Of a DNA stretch of 64,000 bases, positions 1-8,702 are shown piece after piece. The notes under the pieces were generated by a model. The model saw nothing but the letters and a program-made list of their open reading frames with translations, did no database searches and was not told the DNA's origin. The stretch's first letter is position 1; each line of letters opens with the position of its first letter. Origin of the DNA: Polynucleobacter sp. MWH-UH25E (GTDB lineage Bacteria > Pseudomonadota > Gammaproteobacteria > Burkholderiales > Burkholderiaceae); the NCBI RefSeq assembly GCF_018687095.1, contig NZ_CP061286.1, positions 1,364,001 to 1,428,000 of the forward strand, in the 5' to 3' direction. The position numbers and the translations under genes were made by a program.

Positions 1-1
1 G

Positions 2-106
2 GCACGTCAAGCCGCTGGAATTTCGGATGGTTTAGTGCGTATTGCTGTGGGCCTGGAAAATATCAACGATCTCAAGAGTGATCTCGTTGGTGGACTCAAA
101 AAATAA
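2..106 (+). CDS. metZ: O-succinylhomoserine sulfhydrylase, C-terminal end (partial)
   Basis: Only the last 34 codons are inside the window, ending in TAA at 104-106. The tail (SDGLVRIAVGLENINDLKSD and a few more residues) matches the C-terminus of Cys/Met-metabolism PLP-dependent enzymes, where this segment lies in the small domain and helps bind the substrate carboxylate. Among these enzymes the wording fits O-succinylhomoserine sulfhydrylase (MetZ) best, which makes homocysteine from an activated homoserine and sulfide. O-acetylhomoserine sulfhydrylase or a cystathionine lyase/synthase cannot be excluded from so short a piece. The active-site lysine lies outside the window. Confidence 0.65.
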   Translation, partial: ARQAAGISDGLVRIAVGLENINDLKSDLVGGLKK

Positions 107-128
107 ACAAGTACATCAAGACAAGCCT

Positions 129-755
129 ATGGAGTTTTCTGATGCCACGCAATTCTGGAATGAGCGCTTTGATAAAGAAGAGTTCATCTTTGGAAAAGAG
201 CCAAACGAATATCTAGTAGAGCAAACTAAGAGATATTTAAAGTCTGGCAATAGGGTTTTGTGTATCGCGGATGGCGAAGGGCGCAATGGTGTCTGGCTTG
301 CAAAGCAAGGAATGCAAGTGGTTGGCTTTGACGCATCAGATATCGCATTAGCAAAGGCGAGACAATTTGCTCAAGACAATCAAGTTAATGTCGAATACAC
401 ATTCTCGGATACAGATAGCTATGCATGGCCCAGAGATACCTATGATGCAGTCGTGGGAATCTTTATTCAGTTCGCAGATCCCGCAATGCGTGAACGCATT
501 TTTCAAAAAACCTATGAGACCTTAAAGCCTGGTGGAATATTTATTCTTCAGGGGTATACGCCAAAGCAGTTGGAATATAAGACTGGTGGTCCATCGCTGA
601 TTGAGCATCTTTACACCGAAGAGTTGATTCGAGACTTGGCTAGGGATTTCTCCATTCTTGAGCTTCGCTCTTATGAAAAGGTTTTGTCTGAGGGTGCTAG
701 ACATGAAGGTATGTCTGCATTACTAGGCTTGGTGGCGCAAAAACCTAAGCTTTAA
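129..755 (+). CDS. class I SAM-dependent methyltransferase
   Basis: A 208-residue protein when started at the ATG at 129. An upstream in-frame start at 42 would overlap the preceding metZ-like gene. Rossmann-fold methyltransferase motif I is at residues 45-55 (IADGEGRNG), with the acidic residue of motif II at D68 (VVGFDAS) and a post-I region typical of TehB-like small-molecule methyltransferases. The substrate is not recognisable from sequence. The gene follows metZ closely and ends 4 bp inside the convergent modC-like gene, so the pair shares its 3' ends. It could be a thiol or chalcogenide methyltransferase given the sulfur context, but that is only inference. Confidence 0.75.
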   Translation: MEFSDATQFWNERFDKEEFIFGKEPNEYLVEQTKRYLKSGNRVLCIADGEGRNGVWLAKQGMQVVGFDASDIALAKARQFAQDNQVNVEYTFSDTDSYAWPRDTYDAVVGIFIQFADPAMRERIFQKTYETLKPGGIFILQGYTPKQLEYKTGGPSLIEHLYTEELIRDLARDFSILELRSYEKVLSEGARHEGMSALLGLVAQKPKL

Positions 756-1858
756 TTGCTAAAGCGCCTCGGGTCATTAATGGGGCGCAGCGGCATGATG
801 TGGATCTTTCCGCCATCAATCTCTAAATGACATATTTTGTTAGCTTCTAGGGATAGGCGATTAACTTCTGCAGCAGATGCCTCCCAAGTAACCATATGAC
901 TTCCTTCAATTGTCCGCAATTGAATAACAGCTATCTGTCCAATTGCACTGATTTGTTCAACCATTACCTCAATAGAAGTAGGACTCTGAGTCATAACCAG
1001 GCTTAAGCCGTCAGCGGGAATAACCCAAGCAACAGGCGTATTGGGGGGTATTTTCCCCTTATCGACAACATCAAATACATGCTGACAACCATTCCAGCTA
1101 AGTTTTCCGGCGGTAAAGATGCCCTCGAATTTATTGTTAATGCCAACGAGCTCCGCAACACGAGAGTTTCGGGGGCGCTCAAACAAAATTTTGGGCGGCG
1201 CAGTTTGCAGGCCAACACCTTGATCAATCACCGTAATTCGATCTGCCAAAAGATCAGCCTCTCTTAGGTCATGCGTCACCAGCAATATGGGAATATTCAA
1301 ATCCTTGCGAAGTTGCGCAAGTGTTTTATATAGACTTTGGCGTGTCGGAGCATCAATCGCAGAGAAAGGCTCATCCAACAATAAGATCCTTGGCGATCTT
1401 GCAAGAGCTCTGGCAAGTGCGACACGCTGCTGTTGTCCGCCAGACAATTGATTAGGCATGCGCTTTGAAAGCTCGCCAATGCCCATGCGGTCTAACCACT
1501 GTTGCGCCAACGCTTTGCGCTCTTCCAATGTTGGAACGGAGTTATGTAGGGGAATGCAAACATTCTCGAGTGCAGAAAGGTGCGGGAATAGTGCGTATTG
1601 CTGAAATAAGAACCCACATGAGCGTTGAGCAGGGCTTAGGGTTGTGGTGATGCCACCAATATCAGTAGCTTCAAACCAGATGTTGCCATCGCATTCAATT
1701 TTTCCTGTTTGAGCATTGTTCAATCCAGCGATAGTGCGTAACGCCGTTGTTTTACCACTGCCTGATGGACCTACTAAAGCATGCAGTTCGCCAGGAATGC
1801 ATTCAATATTGAGCTGGAGGGGATTCGGTAATACTTGAGAGAGCTTTACTTTCAGCAT
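752..1858 (-). CDS. modC: molybdate-type ABC transporter ATP-binding protein
   Basis: A 368-residue ABC ATPase. It has a Walker A (GPSGSGKTT), a signature motif (LSGGQQQRVALARALA), a Walker B (ILLLDEPFSAID) and a switch histidine (LLVTHDLREADLLADR). A C-terminal region of about 120 residues resembles the Mop/TOBE regulatory domain that binds oxyanion in ModC. The ATG at 1858 overlaps the modB stop as TAATG, pointing to translational coupling; a GTG 12 bases further upstream is possible but less likely. With modB it would energise molybdate (or tungstate) import. No periplasmic binding protein (modA) lies next to it. Sulfate or thiosulfate specificity cannot be fully excluded from sequence. 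Confidence 0.82.
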   Translation of the reverse strand: MLKVKLSQVLPNPLQLNIECIPGELHALVGPSGSGKTTALRTIAGLNNAQTGKIECDGNIWFEATDIGGITTTLSPAQRSCGFLFQQYALFPHLSALENVCIPLHNSVPTLEERKALAQQWLDRMGIGELSKRMPNQLSGGQQQRVALARALARSPRILLLDEPFSAIDAPTRQSLYKTLAQLRKDLNIPILLVTHDLREADLLADRITVIDQGVGLQTAPPKILFERPRNSRVAELVGINNKFEGIFTAGKLSWNGCQHVFDVVDKGKIPPNTPVAWVIPADGLSLVMTQSPTSIEVMVEQISAIGQIAVIQLRTIEGSHMVTWEASAAEVNRLSLEANKICHLEIDGGKIHIMPLRPINDPRRFSN

Positions 1859-2520
1859 TAGGTTCTCCACTCTGCGTTACGTGATCGATTTGATTGGCGA
1901 CCAAAAACGCCATAGGAAAGGGCGATAGCTACTAGTGAAGTACCCAGCAATATTAGCGAAAGCACTCCTGCACCCGAGGTATCAAAACTTTGTACTTTGT
2001 CGTAAATCGCAATTGAAACTGTTTTAGTCTCACCTGGGATTGCTCCACCAACCATGAGGATGACGCCGAATTCGCCAAGCGTATGCGCAAACGTTAAGAC
2101 TGCGGCACTGGTAATGCCACGCCACGCAAGGGGCAACTCAATTAAGCTAAATATTTGCCATTGAGATAGGCCGCTAACTTGAGCCGCCTCACGAATTTCT
2201 GGGTGAATCGATTCGAAAGCGCGCTGAATTGGCTGAATGGCAAATGGAAGATTGACAATGAGCGATGCAATCAAGATTCCTGTAAATGAAAATACCAGTG
2301 GAATGCCAAAAAAACTTTTCCCGCCTAAGCCAACAAGAAGGTAATACCCGAGTACGGTTGGGGGAAGCACTAAAGGGAGGGCAAGAGCTGCCTCAATCCA
2401 GGATCGACCTTTGCGCATTCTCTGAAGGTAGTGAGCCACCCAAACTCCAAAAGGCAGAATCAGGACCAAAGTCCATAAAGCCAGCTTTAGAGATAGGAGA
2501 AGGGCATCGATATCGATCAC
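1858..2520 (-). CDS. modB: molybdate-type ABC transporter permease
   Basis: A 220-residue hydrophobic protein with five to six membrane segments. Its cytoplasmic EAA loop (EAAQVSGLSQWQIFSLIELP) docks the ATPase; the length and pattern match ModB permeases. The start is a GTG at 2520 with only a weak AAGG just before it, so the start is less certain than the frame. It is translationally coupled to modC and lies 68 bp after the tauE-like gene in the same direction. Placement beside a sox cluster that encodes a molybdenum enzyme (SoxC) suggests cofactor supply. That link is inferred. Confidence 0.8.
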   Translation of the reverse strand: MIDIDALLLSLKLALWTLVLILPFGVWVAHYLQRMRKGRSWIEAALALPLVLPPTVLGYYLLVGLGGKSFFGIPLVFSFTGILIASLIVNLPFAIQPIQRAFESIHPEIREAAQVSGLSQWQIFSLIELPLAWRGITSAAVLTFAHTLGEFGVILMVGGAIPGETKTVSIAIYDKVQSFDTSGAGVLSLILLGTSLVAIALSYGVFGRQSNRSRNAEWRT

Positions 2521-2588
2521 CCTTGAATTGTATTGCCAATTGCCCTCGAAAAGACCGCAAACATATCTCTACAGAAGGATTCCTTAGC

Positions 2589-3398
2589 TCACAGCGAGCA
2601 TTTATAAATCAAGCTGAGCGCCACCAGGAAGGTAAAAATGGAAAAAATTTGCTGAACTCGAGGCCCGCTAATTTTTCTTTCGAGGATTTTCCCAAACAAA
2701 AGACCCAAAAGAGAACCTCCACTAAAAGGTATCGCAATTGATAAATCAAGCGTTCCTGAAATAAGAGAGATTGCTGCGCCACCAGTCGATACGATTGCAA
2801 GGACGCCCAATGAAGTGGCAACGATGGCTTTCATGGGCAGGTCAGTGAATTTCTTTAGGGAAGGAACAATGATGAAGCCACCACCAACACCAAGTAGTCC
2901 TGACAAAAATCCAGCGCATGCTCCCGCGAACATCAGCGCTCTTGCGCATGGCACAGTCCAAATTAATTTTCCAATCGACATATCGAGTTGGCATGGAGGT
3001 GGCTTGGTCAATACGGGCGCTTTACCCGCAATAGTTTGAGTAGCCTGAATGAACATTTTGCTTGATACATAAATGAGCACTGCGCTAAAGGTCAGCAGCA
3101 TTGGTGTATTGGGTGCTCGTTGAGCCACCCACAGACCCAATGGAGATAGTAGTAAACCAAACCCAGCCATAAACATGGCCGCCTTATAACGCAGTACTTT
3201 GGAATACAAGCCGATTAACGCACCGACGCCAGCCGATAATGCGATTGCGGTTAATCCTATTGGCCCTGCCTCAGAGATCGGCATGTGAAAAGCAAACACC
3301 AGAAGAGGTACCGAAAGGATACCTCCGCCTGCGCCTGTTAGCCCCATGAGGATGCCAATAAATACCCCAAGAACTGGGGCTAGAAGTATGTGCTCCAT
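2589..3398 (-). CDS. TauE/SafE-family sulfite/sulfur-compound exporter
   Basis: A 269-residue integral membrane protein with two internally repeated halves. The duplicated glycine-rich signature is GLTGAGGG at residues 19-26 and GLLGVGGG at 167-174, the hallmark of the TauE/SafE (DUF81) family. Members move sulfite, sulfoacetate or other sulfonates and anions across the inner membrane. It starts 3 bp after the stop of the sulfide:quinone oxidoreductase gene, so the two are almost certainly co-transcribed. A role in removing sulfite or a related product of sulfide oxidation is a reasonable inference; the exact substrate is not visible. Confidence 0.85.
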   Translation of the reverse strand: MEHILLAPVLGVFIGILMGLTGAGGGILSVPLLVFAFHMPISEAGPIGLTAIALSAGVGALIGLYSKVLRYKAAMFMAGFGLLLSPLGLWVAQRAPNTPMLLTFSAVLIYVSSKMFIQATQTIAGKAPVLTKPPPCQLDMSIGKLIWTVPCARALMFAGACAGFLSGLLGVGGGFIIVPSLKKFTDLPMKAIVATSLGVLAIVSTGGAAISLISGTLDLSIAIPFSGGSLLGLLFGKILERKISGPRVQQIFSIFTFLVALSLIYKCSL

Positions 3399-3401
3399 GA
3401 T

Positions 3402-4643
3402 TTAATTTTCAAATGGTCGCGCTAGCCATTCTCGGCCTTTTAGCATTGCATTCCAGTAAAGCCAGGGCAGCACATCCTTTTTCAGGATCCAAGCTAGCTT
3501 GGTTGCTTTAAGTGGATTGATTAACCATGGGAAGGTAGGCAATAACTTTCCGCCGTAACCAAATTCAGCGAGAACAATTTTCCCTCTTTCAACTGTTAAT
3601 GGGCATGAACCATAGCCATCATATTTGAGAGGCATTGGTTGATGATGCTTGTGTGCCAATAAATTCTCAGCAACTACAACTACTTGTTTTCTGGCGGCAG
3701 CAGCTGTTTTTGAATTTGGTGATGAGCAGCAATCACCTAAGCTAAATATATTCGGATAGCGGGTGTGCTGTAAGGTGAATTGATCTACCTCAACCCAGCC
3801 ATCAGCATTGGCAACGGGGCTGCCAATCAAGCAGTCTTGTGGCCCTTGCGGTGGTACTACGTGCAGCATGTCGAAAGACTTCTCTACCTGGGTGACGTTT
3901 CCATCTGCATCTTTAACAGCAAAGATGGCTTTCTTATTAGGGCCATCAACTGAAATTAAGTTGCAATTAAAGTTCAAGGTAGCTTGATATTTTTTTACAT
4001 ACTCCATTAGTGGGGGTACAAAATCTGCCACGCCAAACAAGGCGGCACCTGCATTATTTAATTCCACTTCAATATTTTTGAGTTTCCCCTGTTTTTCCCA
4101 TTCATAGCAGGAGAGATACATTGCTTTTTGTGGGGCGCCCGGACATTTGATTGGCATTGGCGGCTGAGTGAAGATCGCCTTTCCCGATTTCATTTGTTTG
4201 ACTAGCTCCCATGTGTAAGGAGAGTAGTCGTAGCTATAGTTGGATGTCACACCATTCTTGCCAATGGTGTCTACTAAGCCTGGGATTGCCTCCCATTTAA
4301 TTTTGAGTCCAGTTGCAATAGCCAGATATTGGTAGCGAATAGGATCTCCATGAGCAACTCGTACTTCGTTGGTATCGGGATTAAAGCTTGTAATCTTGTC
4401 TTTGATCCAAGTAAAGCCAGCTGGGATGATGTCTTTGGTTTTGCGTTTACTTTCTTTGACATTGAAGGCCCCACCCCCAACAAGGGTCCAAGAGGGTTGG
4501 TAATAATGATCTTCAGAGGGCTCGATAATTCCAATTTTGAGAGATTTATCCCTACTTTTTAAGCTTGCCGCCAATCCAATGCCTGCAGCTCCGCCGCCAG
4601 CAATAAGAACATCATATCCTTGATTTTCTTGTTTTGTATTCAT
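3402..4643 (-). CDS. sqr: type II sulfide:quinone oxidoreductase
   Basis: A 413-residue FAD flavoprotein. It has the dinucleotide-binding motif GGGAAG at residues 16-21, the YYQPSWTLVGGG segment after it, and the second FAD site SLGDCCSSPNSKTAAAARKQ near 301-320. The redox pair appears to be C167 (KCPGAPQK) and C347 (GYGSCPLT), matching the two catalytic cysteines of the mitochondrial SQOR/type II group. The enzyme oxidises sulfide, passes electrons to quinone and gives a persulfide on an acceptor. The start has a strong AGGAGG ribosome site. It is divergent from a persulfide dioxygenase gene, the same pairing seen for SQOR and ETHE1. Confidence 0.85.
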   Translation of the reverse strand: MNTKQENQGYDVLIAGGGAAGIGLAASLKSRDKSLKIGIIEPSEDHYYQPSWTLVGGGAFNVKESKRKTKDIIPAGFTWIKDKITSFNPDTNEVRVAHGDPIRYQYLAIATGLKIKWEAIPGLVDTIGKNGVTSNYSYDYSPYTWELVKQMKSGKAIFTQPPMPIKCPGAPQKAMYLSCYEWEKQGKLKNIEVELNNAGAALFGVADFVPPLMEYVKKYQATLNFNCNLISVDGPNKKAIFAVKDADGNVTQVEKSFDMLHVVPPQGPQDCLIGSPVANADGWVEVDQFTLQHTRYPNIFSLGDCCSSPNSKTAAAARKQVVVVAENLLAHKHHQPMPLKYDGYGSCPLTVERGKIVLAEFGYGGKLLPTFPWLINPLKATKLAWILKKDVLPWLYWNAMLKGREWLARPFEN

Positions 4644-4788
4644 CTCATCAGCCTCCTAATTTAATGATTATAAGTAGAATTATTCTTTATTATTTTTAAT
4701 AATATGTATATAAGGGTTAGTTATTAGTTTTTTTTTAACAGAATCATTCAATAATTTCACCTAGAAATATTACCTAGAAGAGCGAGAG
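4644..4788. promoter_or_regulatory. divergent sqr / persulfide dioxygenase regulatory region
   Basis: A 145-bp, strongly AT-rich gap between two divergent sulfide-handling genes. On the minus strand a TATAAT lies at 4672-4667, upstream of the AGGAGG ribosome site of sqr, without a good -35 element. Near the plus-strand gene an 8-bp word ACCTAGAA is repeated directly at 4759-4766 and 4772-4779 (13-bp period), close to where a transcript leader or operator would sit. Persulfide-sensing ArsR-type repressors (BigR/SqrR) control such pairs in other bacteria. No repressor gene is in the window, so that connection is only inference. Confidence 0.4.
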
Positions 4789-5649
4789 ATGAACCCAATT
4801 GTAAAAGGCTTTTTTGATACAGATACCTGGACGGTTACTTATGTGGTTTATGGGAAACCGAATGCACCTTGCATCATTATTGATAGCGTTCTTGGCTATG
4901 ACCCTAAATCAGGTCGCACTAATACCAAGATGGCTGACGAAGTTATCCGGTTTGTAAATGAGAATGCATTAAAGGTTGAGTGGATTTTAGAAACTCATGC
5001 GCATGCAGATCATGTCACTGCCGCCCCCTATTTGAAATCTAAACTTGGCGGGCAAACTGCTATCGGCGATCACATTTCCGTCGTTCAAGGTGTCTTTAAG
5101 GGTATCTTCAATCTGGAAAGTACATTTCCAACAGATGGTTCTCAGTTTGATCGACTATTCAAGGATGGTGACAAGATTGATTTTGGGGGCTTGAGCCTAA
5201 AGGCTATTTTCGTCCCAGGACATACACCTGCTTGCATGGCTTACCAGATCGGGGATGCGATTTTTGTTGGCGATACCATGTTTATGCCTGATGTAGGTAC
5301 GGCGCGTTGTGACTTTCCTGGTGGCAATGCCAGCGTCTTGTATCAATCGATGAAAAAGATTTTAAGCAATCCGCCAGACACGCGATTGTTTATGTGTCAT
5401 GACTATCCACCAAATAATCGACCTGTTCAGTTTGAAACTACTGTCGCTGAAGAGAGGAAGTCGAATATTCATATGCATGACGGAATTTCTGAAGAGCAAT
5501 TTATTGAGATGCGCACAAAACGTGATGCAACTTTAGAAATGCCGGTACTGATCTTGCCTGCAATCCAGGTCAATATTCGTGCAGGAGAATTTCCTCCGAA
5601 AGAGGCCAATGGAATTTCCTATTTAAAGATTCCAGTGAATGCCGTTTAG
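4789..5649 (+). CDS. MBL-fold persulfide dioxygenase (ETHE1/Blh-type)
   Basis: A 286-residue metallo-beta-lactamase-fold protein with the metal site ETHAHADH, then PGHTPACMAY, GDTMFMPDVGTARCDFPGG and a later HDYPP histidine. The DVGTARCDFPGG stretch is characteristic of the mononuclear-iron persulfide dioxygenases, which oxidise glutathione persulfide to sulfite. It lacks the N-terminal DUF442 sulfurtransferase domain of full-length Blh; a stand-alone DUF442 protein is encoded at the other end of the cluster. Divergent from sqr and followed 46 bp later by soxC, it is probably the first gene of the long plus-strand sulfur run. The family assignment is firm; the exact persulfide substrate is assumed. 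Confidence 0.85.
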   Translation: MNPIVKGFFDTDTWTVTYVVYGKPNAPCIIIDSVLGYDPKSGRTNTKMADEVIRFVNENALKVEWILETHAHADHVTAAPYLKSKLGGQTAIGDHISVVQGVFKGIFNLESTFPTDGSQFDRLFKDGDKIDFGGLSLKAIFVPGHTPACMAYQIGDAIFVGDTMFMPDVGTARCDFPGGNASVLYQSMKKILSNPPDTRLFMCHDYPPNNRPVQFETTVAEERKSNIHMHDGISEEQFIEMRTKRDATLEMPVLILPAIQVNIRAGEFPPKEANGISYLKIPVNAV

Positions 5650-5695
5650 TCATTCGGGTTGATGCAGGAAGTCTAATTGTGAGGATAACTATTTA

Positions 5696-7048
5696 ATGGC
5701 TGATCAAAAACGCAGAGGACAAATTAACCAGGCTCCAGAGAACTTCATTTCTCAAGAGTTGATTGCTGACTTGAATCAGAACGGGATGGATGATGCCCGC
5801 CGAGGATTTTTACGCAATGGCTTTATGGCTGCACTTGGTGGAGCAATGGGCGTTAGCTCTGCTTCCAATGTATTTGCCTCTGAAGGCGACCCAGTGATCC
5901 TGGAAAAGCAAGAATGGCAAACCACGCTGGGCAAGAATGTGGCAACCATGCCGTATGGAATGCCATCTATTTATGAGGCCAATCTCATTCGTCGTGAATC
6001 GCCTGGATTAACGAGGGTATCTGCTGCTTCAGTGGCTTTTACCCCATTGCAGGGCTTATTCGGCATCATTACACCTAATGGCTTGCATTTTGAGCGCCAG
6101 CATCAAGGTTGGTACAACATTGATCCAGAGAAGCATCGTTTGATGATTAATGGCTTGGTTAAACACAATCGAGTATTCACCATGAATGACTTGATGCGAT
6201 TACCTTCAGTATCACGGATTCACTTTATTGAGTGCGGTGCTAATACAGGCTTGGAATGGGGGAACGTTGCTGTACCTACAGTTCAGTACACCCATGGCAT
6301 GCTTTCCTGCTGCGAATTTACCGGCGTTCCTTTGTCAGTCTTGCTAGAGGAGTGTGGCGCAGACCTGAAGAAGGGCAAGTATTTATTAGCCGAAGGTGGT
6401 GATGGTTCTGGCATGACGCGAACCATCAACTTGCCCGATGTGTTGAATGAGGCGATTGTTGCTTGGGGTATGAACGGAGAAATGTTGCGCCCTGAAAATG
6501 GCTTTCCATTAAGACTGGTGGTTCCCGGAGTGCAGGGCGTCAGTTGGGTGAAGTGGTTACGACGCCTAGAGGTGGGTGATATGCCTTATGCGACTAAAGA
6601 TGAAGCTGTTCACTATAACGATTTGATGCCAGATGGAATGGCGCGTCAGTACACCTCAATTCAAGAATGCAAATCTGTAATTACGACGCCTTCTGGCGGG
6701 CAGCAATTGTTGGATAAAGGTTTTTATAACGTTAGCGGTTTGGCATGGTCAGGAAGAGGAAAAATCAAACGCGTTGATGTTTCTTTTGATGGCGGAAATA
6801 ACTGGAAGACCGCACGCCTGGAAACTCCGGTATTAAGCAAAGCATTAACACGCTTCAATATAGATTGGGTATGGGATGGTGCGCCGGCGATTTTGCAATC
6901 ACGCGCTATTGACGATACTGGATATGTTCAGCCAACCATCAAAATGTTGAGAGATGTTCGCGGTACCAGATCTATTTATCACAACAACGCGATTCAGTCG
7001 TGGAAAGTTGGCTCAAATGGGGAGGTCAGCAATGTTCAAGTTGGCTAA
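5696..7048 (+). CDS. soxC: sulfane dehydrogenase subunit SoxC (molybdenum protein)
   Basis: A 450-residue sulfite-oxidase-family protein with a twin-arginine signal (RRGFLR at residues 35-40, then a hydrophobic stretch ending SNVFA). The molybdopterin domain includes the cysteine ligand segment FIECGANTG. The C-terminal immunoglobulin-like dimerisation domain follows (KIKRVDVSFDGGNNWKTA). With SoxD it removes electrons from the sulfane sulfur bound to SoxY in the periplasm. Having soxCD implies complete thiosulfate oxidation without sulfur globules. Its stop lies 17 codons inside the longest possible soxD frame, so the two are tightly coupled. It is the likely consumer of the molybdate imported by the nearby modBC. 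Confidence 0.93.
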   Translation: MADQKRRGQINQAPENFISQELIADLNQNGMDDARRGFLRNGFMAALGGAMGVSSASNVFASEGDPVILEKQEWQTTLGKNVATMPYGMPSIYEANLIRRESPGLTRVSAASVAFTPLQGLFGIITPNGLHFERQHQGWYNIDPEKHRLMINGLVKHNRVFTMNDLMRLPSVSRIHFIECGANTGLEWGNVAVPTVQYTHGMLSCCEFTGVPLSVLLEECGADLKKGKYLLAEGGDGSGMTRTINLPDVLNEAIVAWGMNGEMLRPENGFPLRLVVPGVQGVSWVKWLRRLEVGDMPYATKDEAVHYNDLMPDGMARQYTSIQECKSVITTPSGGQQLLDKGFYNVSGLAWSGRGKIKRVDVSFDGGNNWKTARLETPVLSKALTRFNIDWVWDGAPAILQSRAIDDTGYVQPTIKMLRDVRGTRSIYHNNAIQSWKVGSNGEVSNVQVG

Positions 7049-8117
7049 ATTTGTAAACCTTACTTTCCTTTTGCTATCAAGCTGCTTGATAACCGATATA
7101 GCATTTGCACAAAATTCAGGATCCCGTTTTCCTGGCATCGGCAGAGACGCAACATCTGCAGAGGTTGCAGCATGGGATATTGATGTTCGCCCTGACTTCA
7201 AAGGTCTTCCAAAAGGGTCCGGCTCAGTAGATAAAGGGCAGCAATTGTGGGAATCTAAATGCTCTGTTTGCCATGGAACGTTTGGCGAGTCCAATGAGAT
7301 TTTTACACCCATTATTGGCGGTACTACGGCTGATGACATTAAAACAGGTCGCGTAGCTTCACTGTCGGATCGCAAGCAACCTCAAAGAACGACCATCATG
7401 AAGGTAGCCACAGTATCTTCTTTGTGGGATTACATCTATCGCGCAATGCCATGGAATGCGCCTCGGTCATTAACGCCAGATGATACTTACGCATTAGTAG
7501 CTTATTTGTTGAGTATGGCAGAGGTAGTACCGGATGATTATGTGTTAAGCAATAGCAATATTGCTGAAGTGCAAAAACGGATGCCTAATCGCAATGGCAT
7601 GACACTGAAGCATGGTTTATGGAGTGCGAAGGGTAGTCCAGATGTTCACGCTACAGCTTGTATGACGAATTGCGTGCAGTTTGTTCAAATCGGTTCTGAG
7701 TTACCAGACTATGCTCGCAATGCCCATGGCAATATCGCCGAACAAAATCGCCAGTACGGACCGTTCCGTGGGGCAGACTCCACGAAGCCACCTTTAGCCA
7801 AGTTGCCAGGTGCTGCTGGTGAAGGTTTAGCCCATGCGTCCGATACGCATGCCGCTAGCTCAAAAGGACCGGCTGCTTTATTTAAGAGCGAGAACTGTGC
7901 GGCCTGTCATGCTCAAAATGCCAAGCTCGTAGGTCCATCCATTAATGATATTGCTGCGAAATATCAAGGGCAGAGCGGCGCTTTAGATAAGTTGATGGAT
8001 AAAGTAAAAAATGGCGGTTCAGGTGTTTGGGGATCGATACCAATGCCGCCACAAGCGCAATTGTCTGATGAGGATCGCAAAGCGCTGGTCACTTGGGTGC
8101 TTTCAGGGGGAAAATAA
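7032..8117 (+). CDS. soxD: sulfane dehydrogenase subunit SoxD (dihaem cytochrome c)
   Basis: The chosen start is the ATG at 7032, inside the 3' end of soxC, preceded by GGAGG. It gives 361 residues with a clean Sec signal peptide (residues 1-26, ending IAFAQ). Two haem sites are visible: CSVCH at 77-81 and CAACH at 289-293, each followed by a plausible cytochrome c domain with methionine ligands (for example SIPMPPQ near the end). It accepts electrons from SoxC during oxidation of SoxY-bound sulfur and passes them to a small cytochrome. An upstream ATG within soxC would lengthen it but would bury the signal peptide. Confidence 0.92.
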   Translation: MFKLAKFVNLTFLLLSSCLITDIAFAQNSGSRFPGIGRDATSAEVAAWDIDVRPDFKGLPKGSGSVDKGQQLWESKCSVCHGTFGESNEIFTPIIGGTTADDIKTGRVASLSDRKQPQRTTIMKVATVSSLWDYIYRAMPWNAPRSLTPDDTYALVAYLLSMAEVVPDDYVLSNSNIAEVQKRMPNRNGMTLKHGLWSAKGSPDVHATACMTNCVQFVQIGSELPDYARNAHGNIAEQNRQYGPFRGADSTKPPLAKLPGAAGEGLAHASDTHAASSKGPAALFKSENCAACHAQNAKLVGPSINDIAAKYQGQSGALDKLMDKVKNGGSGVWGSIPMPPQAQLSDEDRKALVTWVLSGGK

Positions 8118-8198
8118 AAGCTGTTTAAGTACTAACCAGCATGTATTTTTCAAAAGTAGATAATATATTCAGGGCAAAAAATTAATAAAGGAGTATTT

Positions 8199-8651
8199 AT
8201 GAATCAACAGCGACGCAGTGTATTGAAGTATTCAGCCGTCTTTGGATTAATGGCCTCAGCAGGCCTTATTAGTGTGGCGCAAGCGCAAGAGTGGAATAAA
8301 GCCGCTTTTGAAGGCAAGGGTCTAGATGACGTATTCAAAATATTGGGTGCCGGTAGTCCAGATAAATCAAGTGCAGTTACTTTAAGTGCTCCCGATATTG
8401 CTGAAAATGGCGCGGTTGTGCCAGTGGGCATCACTACAACATTAAAAGCAGAGCAAATGGCTATCCTCGTAGAAAAGAATCCTAGTGCATTAGCTGCACA
8501 GTTCTTTATTCCTTCTGGAACTGAGTCATTTGTAACAACACGTATCAAGATGGGTCAAACCTCAAATGTTTACGCTTTGGTAAAAGCAGATGGCAAATGG
8601 AGTATGGCCGTTAAAGAAGTGAAAGTTACTTTAGGTGGTTGCGGCGGCTAA
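8199..8651 (+). CDS. soxY: thiosulfate oxidation carrier protein SoxY
   Basis: A 150-residue protein with a twin-arginine signal (QQRRSVLKYSAVFGLMASAG) and cleavage near AQAQ. It ends in the diagnostic flexible GGCGG arm, with C148 as the sulfur-carrying cysteine. SoxY is the covalent carrier on which thiosulfate is loaded by SoxAX, hydrolysed by SoxB and oxidised by SoxCD. A good AAAGGAG ribosome site precedes the ATG. It is separated from soxD by 81 bp of AT-rich sequence, room for an internal promoter, so the structural carrier genes may be expressed at a different level from soxCD. Confidence 0.95.
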   Translation: MNQQRRSVLKYSAVFGLMASAGLISVAQAQEWNKAAFEGKGLDDVFKILGAGSPDKSSAVTLSAPDIAENGAVVPVGITTTLKAEQMAILVEKNPSALAAQFFIPSGTESFVTTRIKMGQTSNVYALVKADGKWSMAVKEVKVTLGGCGG

Positions 8652-8702
8652 TACCGAGCAGTCAAGATCAATAACTACTAATTACGAATACAAGAGGAAT
8701 AT

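Noticed and set aside
36..128. Earlier start of the first methyltransferase at 42
   Set aside because: It would overlap the metZ-like coding end and add residues unlike methyltransferases; the ATG at 129 is better.
8118..8198. Internal promoter before soxY
   Set aside because: A TAATAT-like -10 near 8165 is present in AT-rich sequence, but no acceptable -35 was found; mentioned only as room for a promoter.
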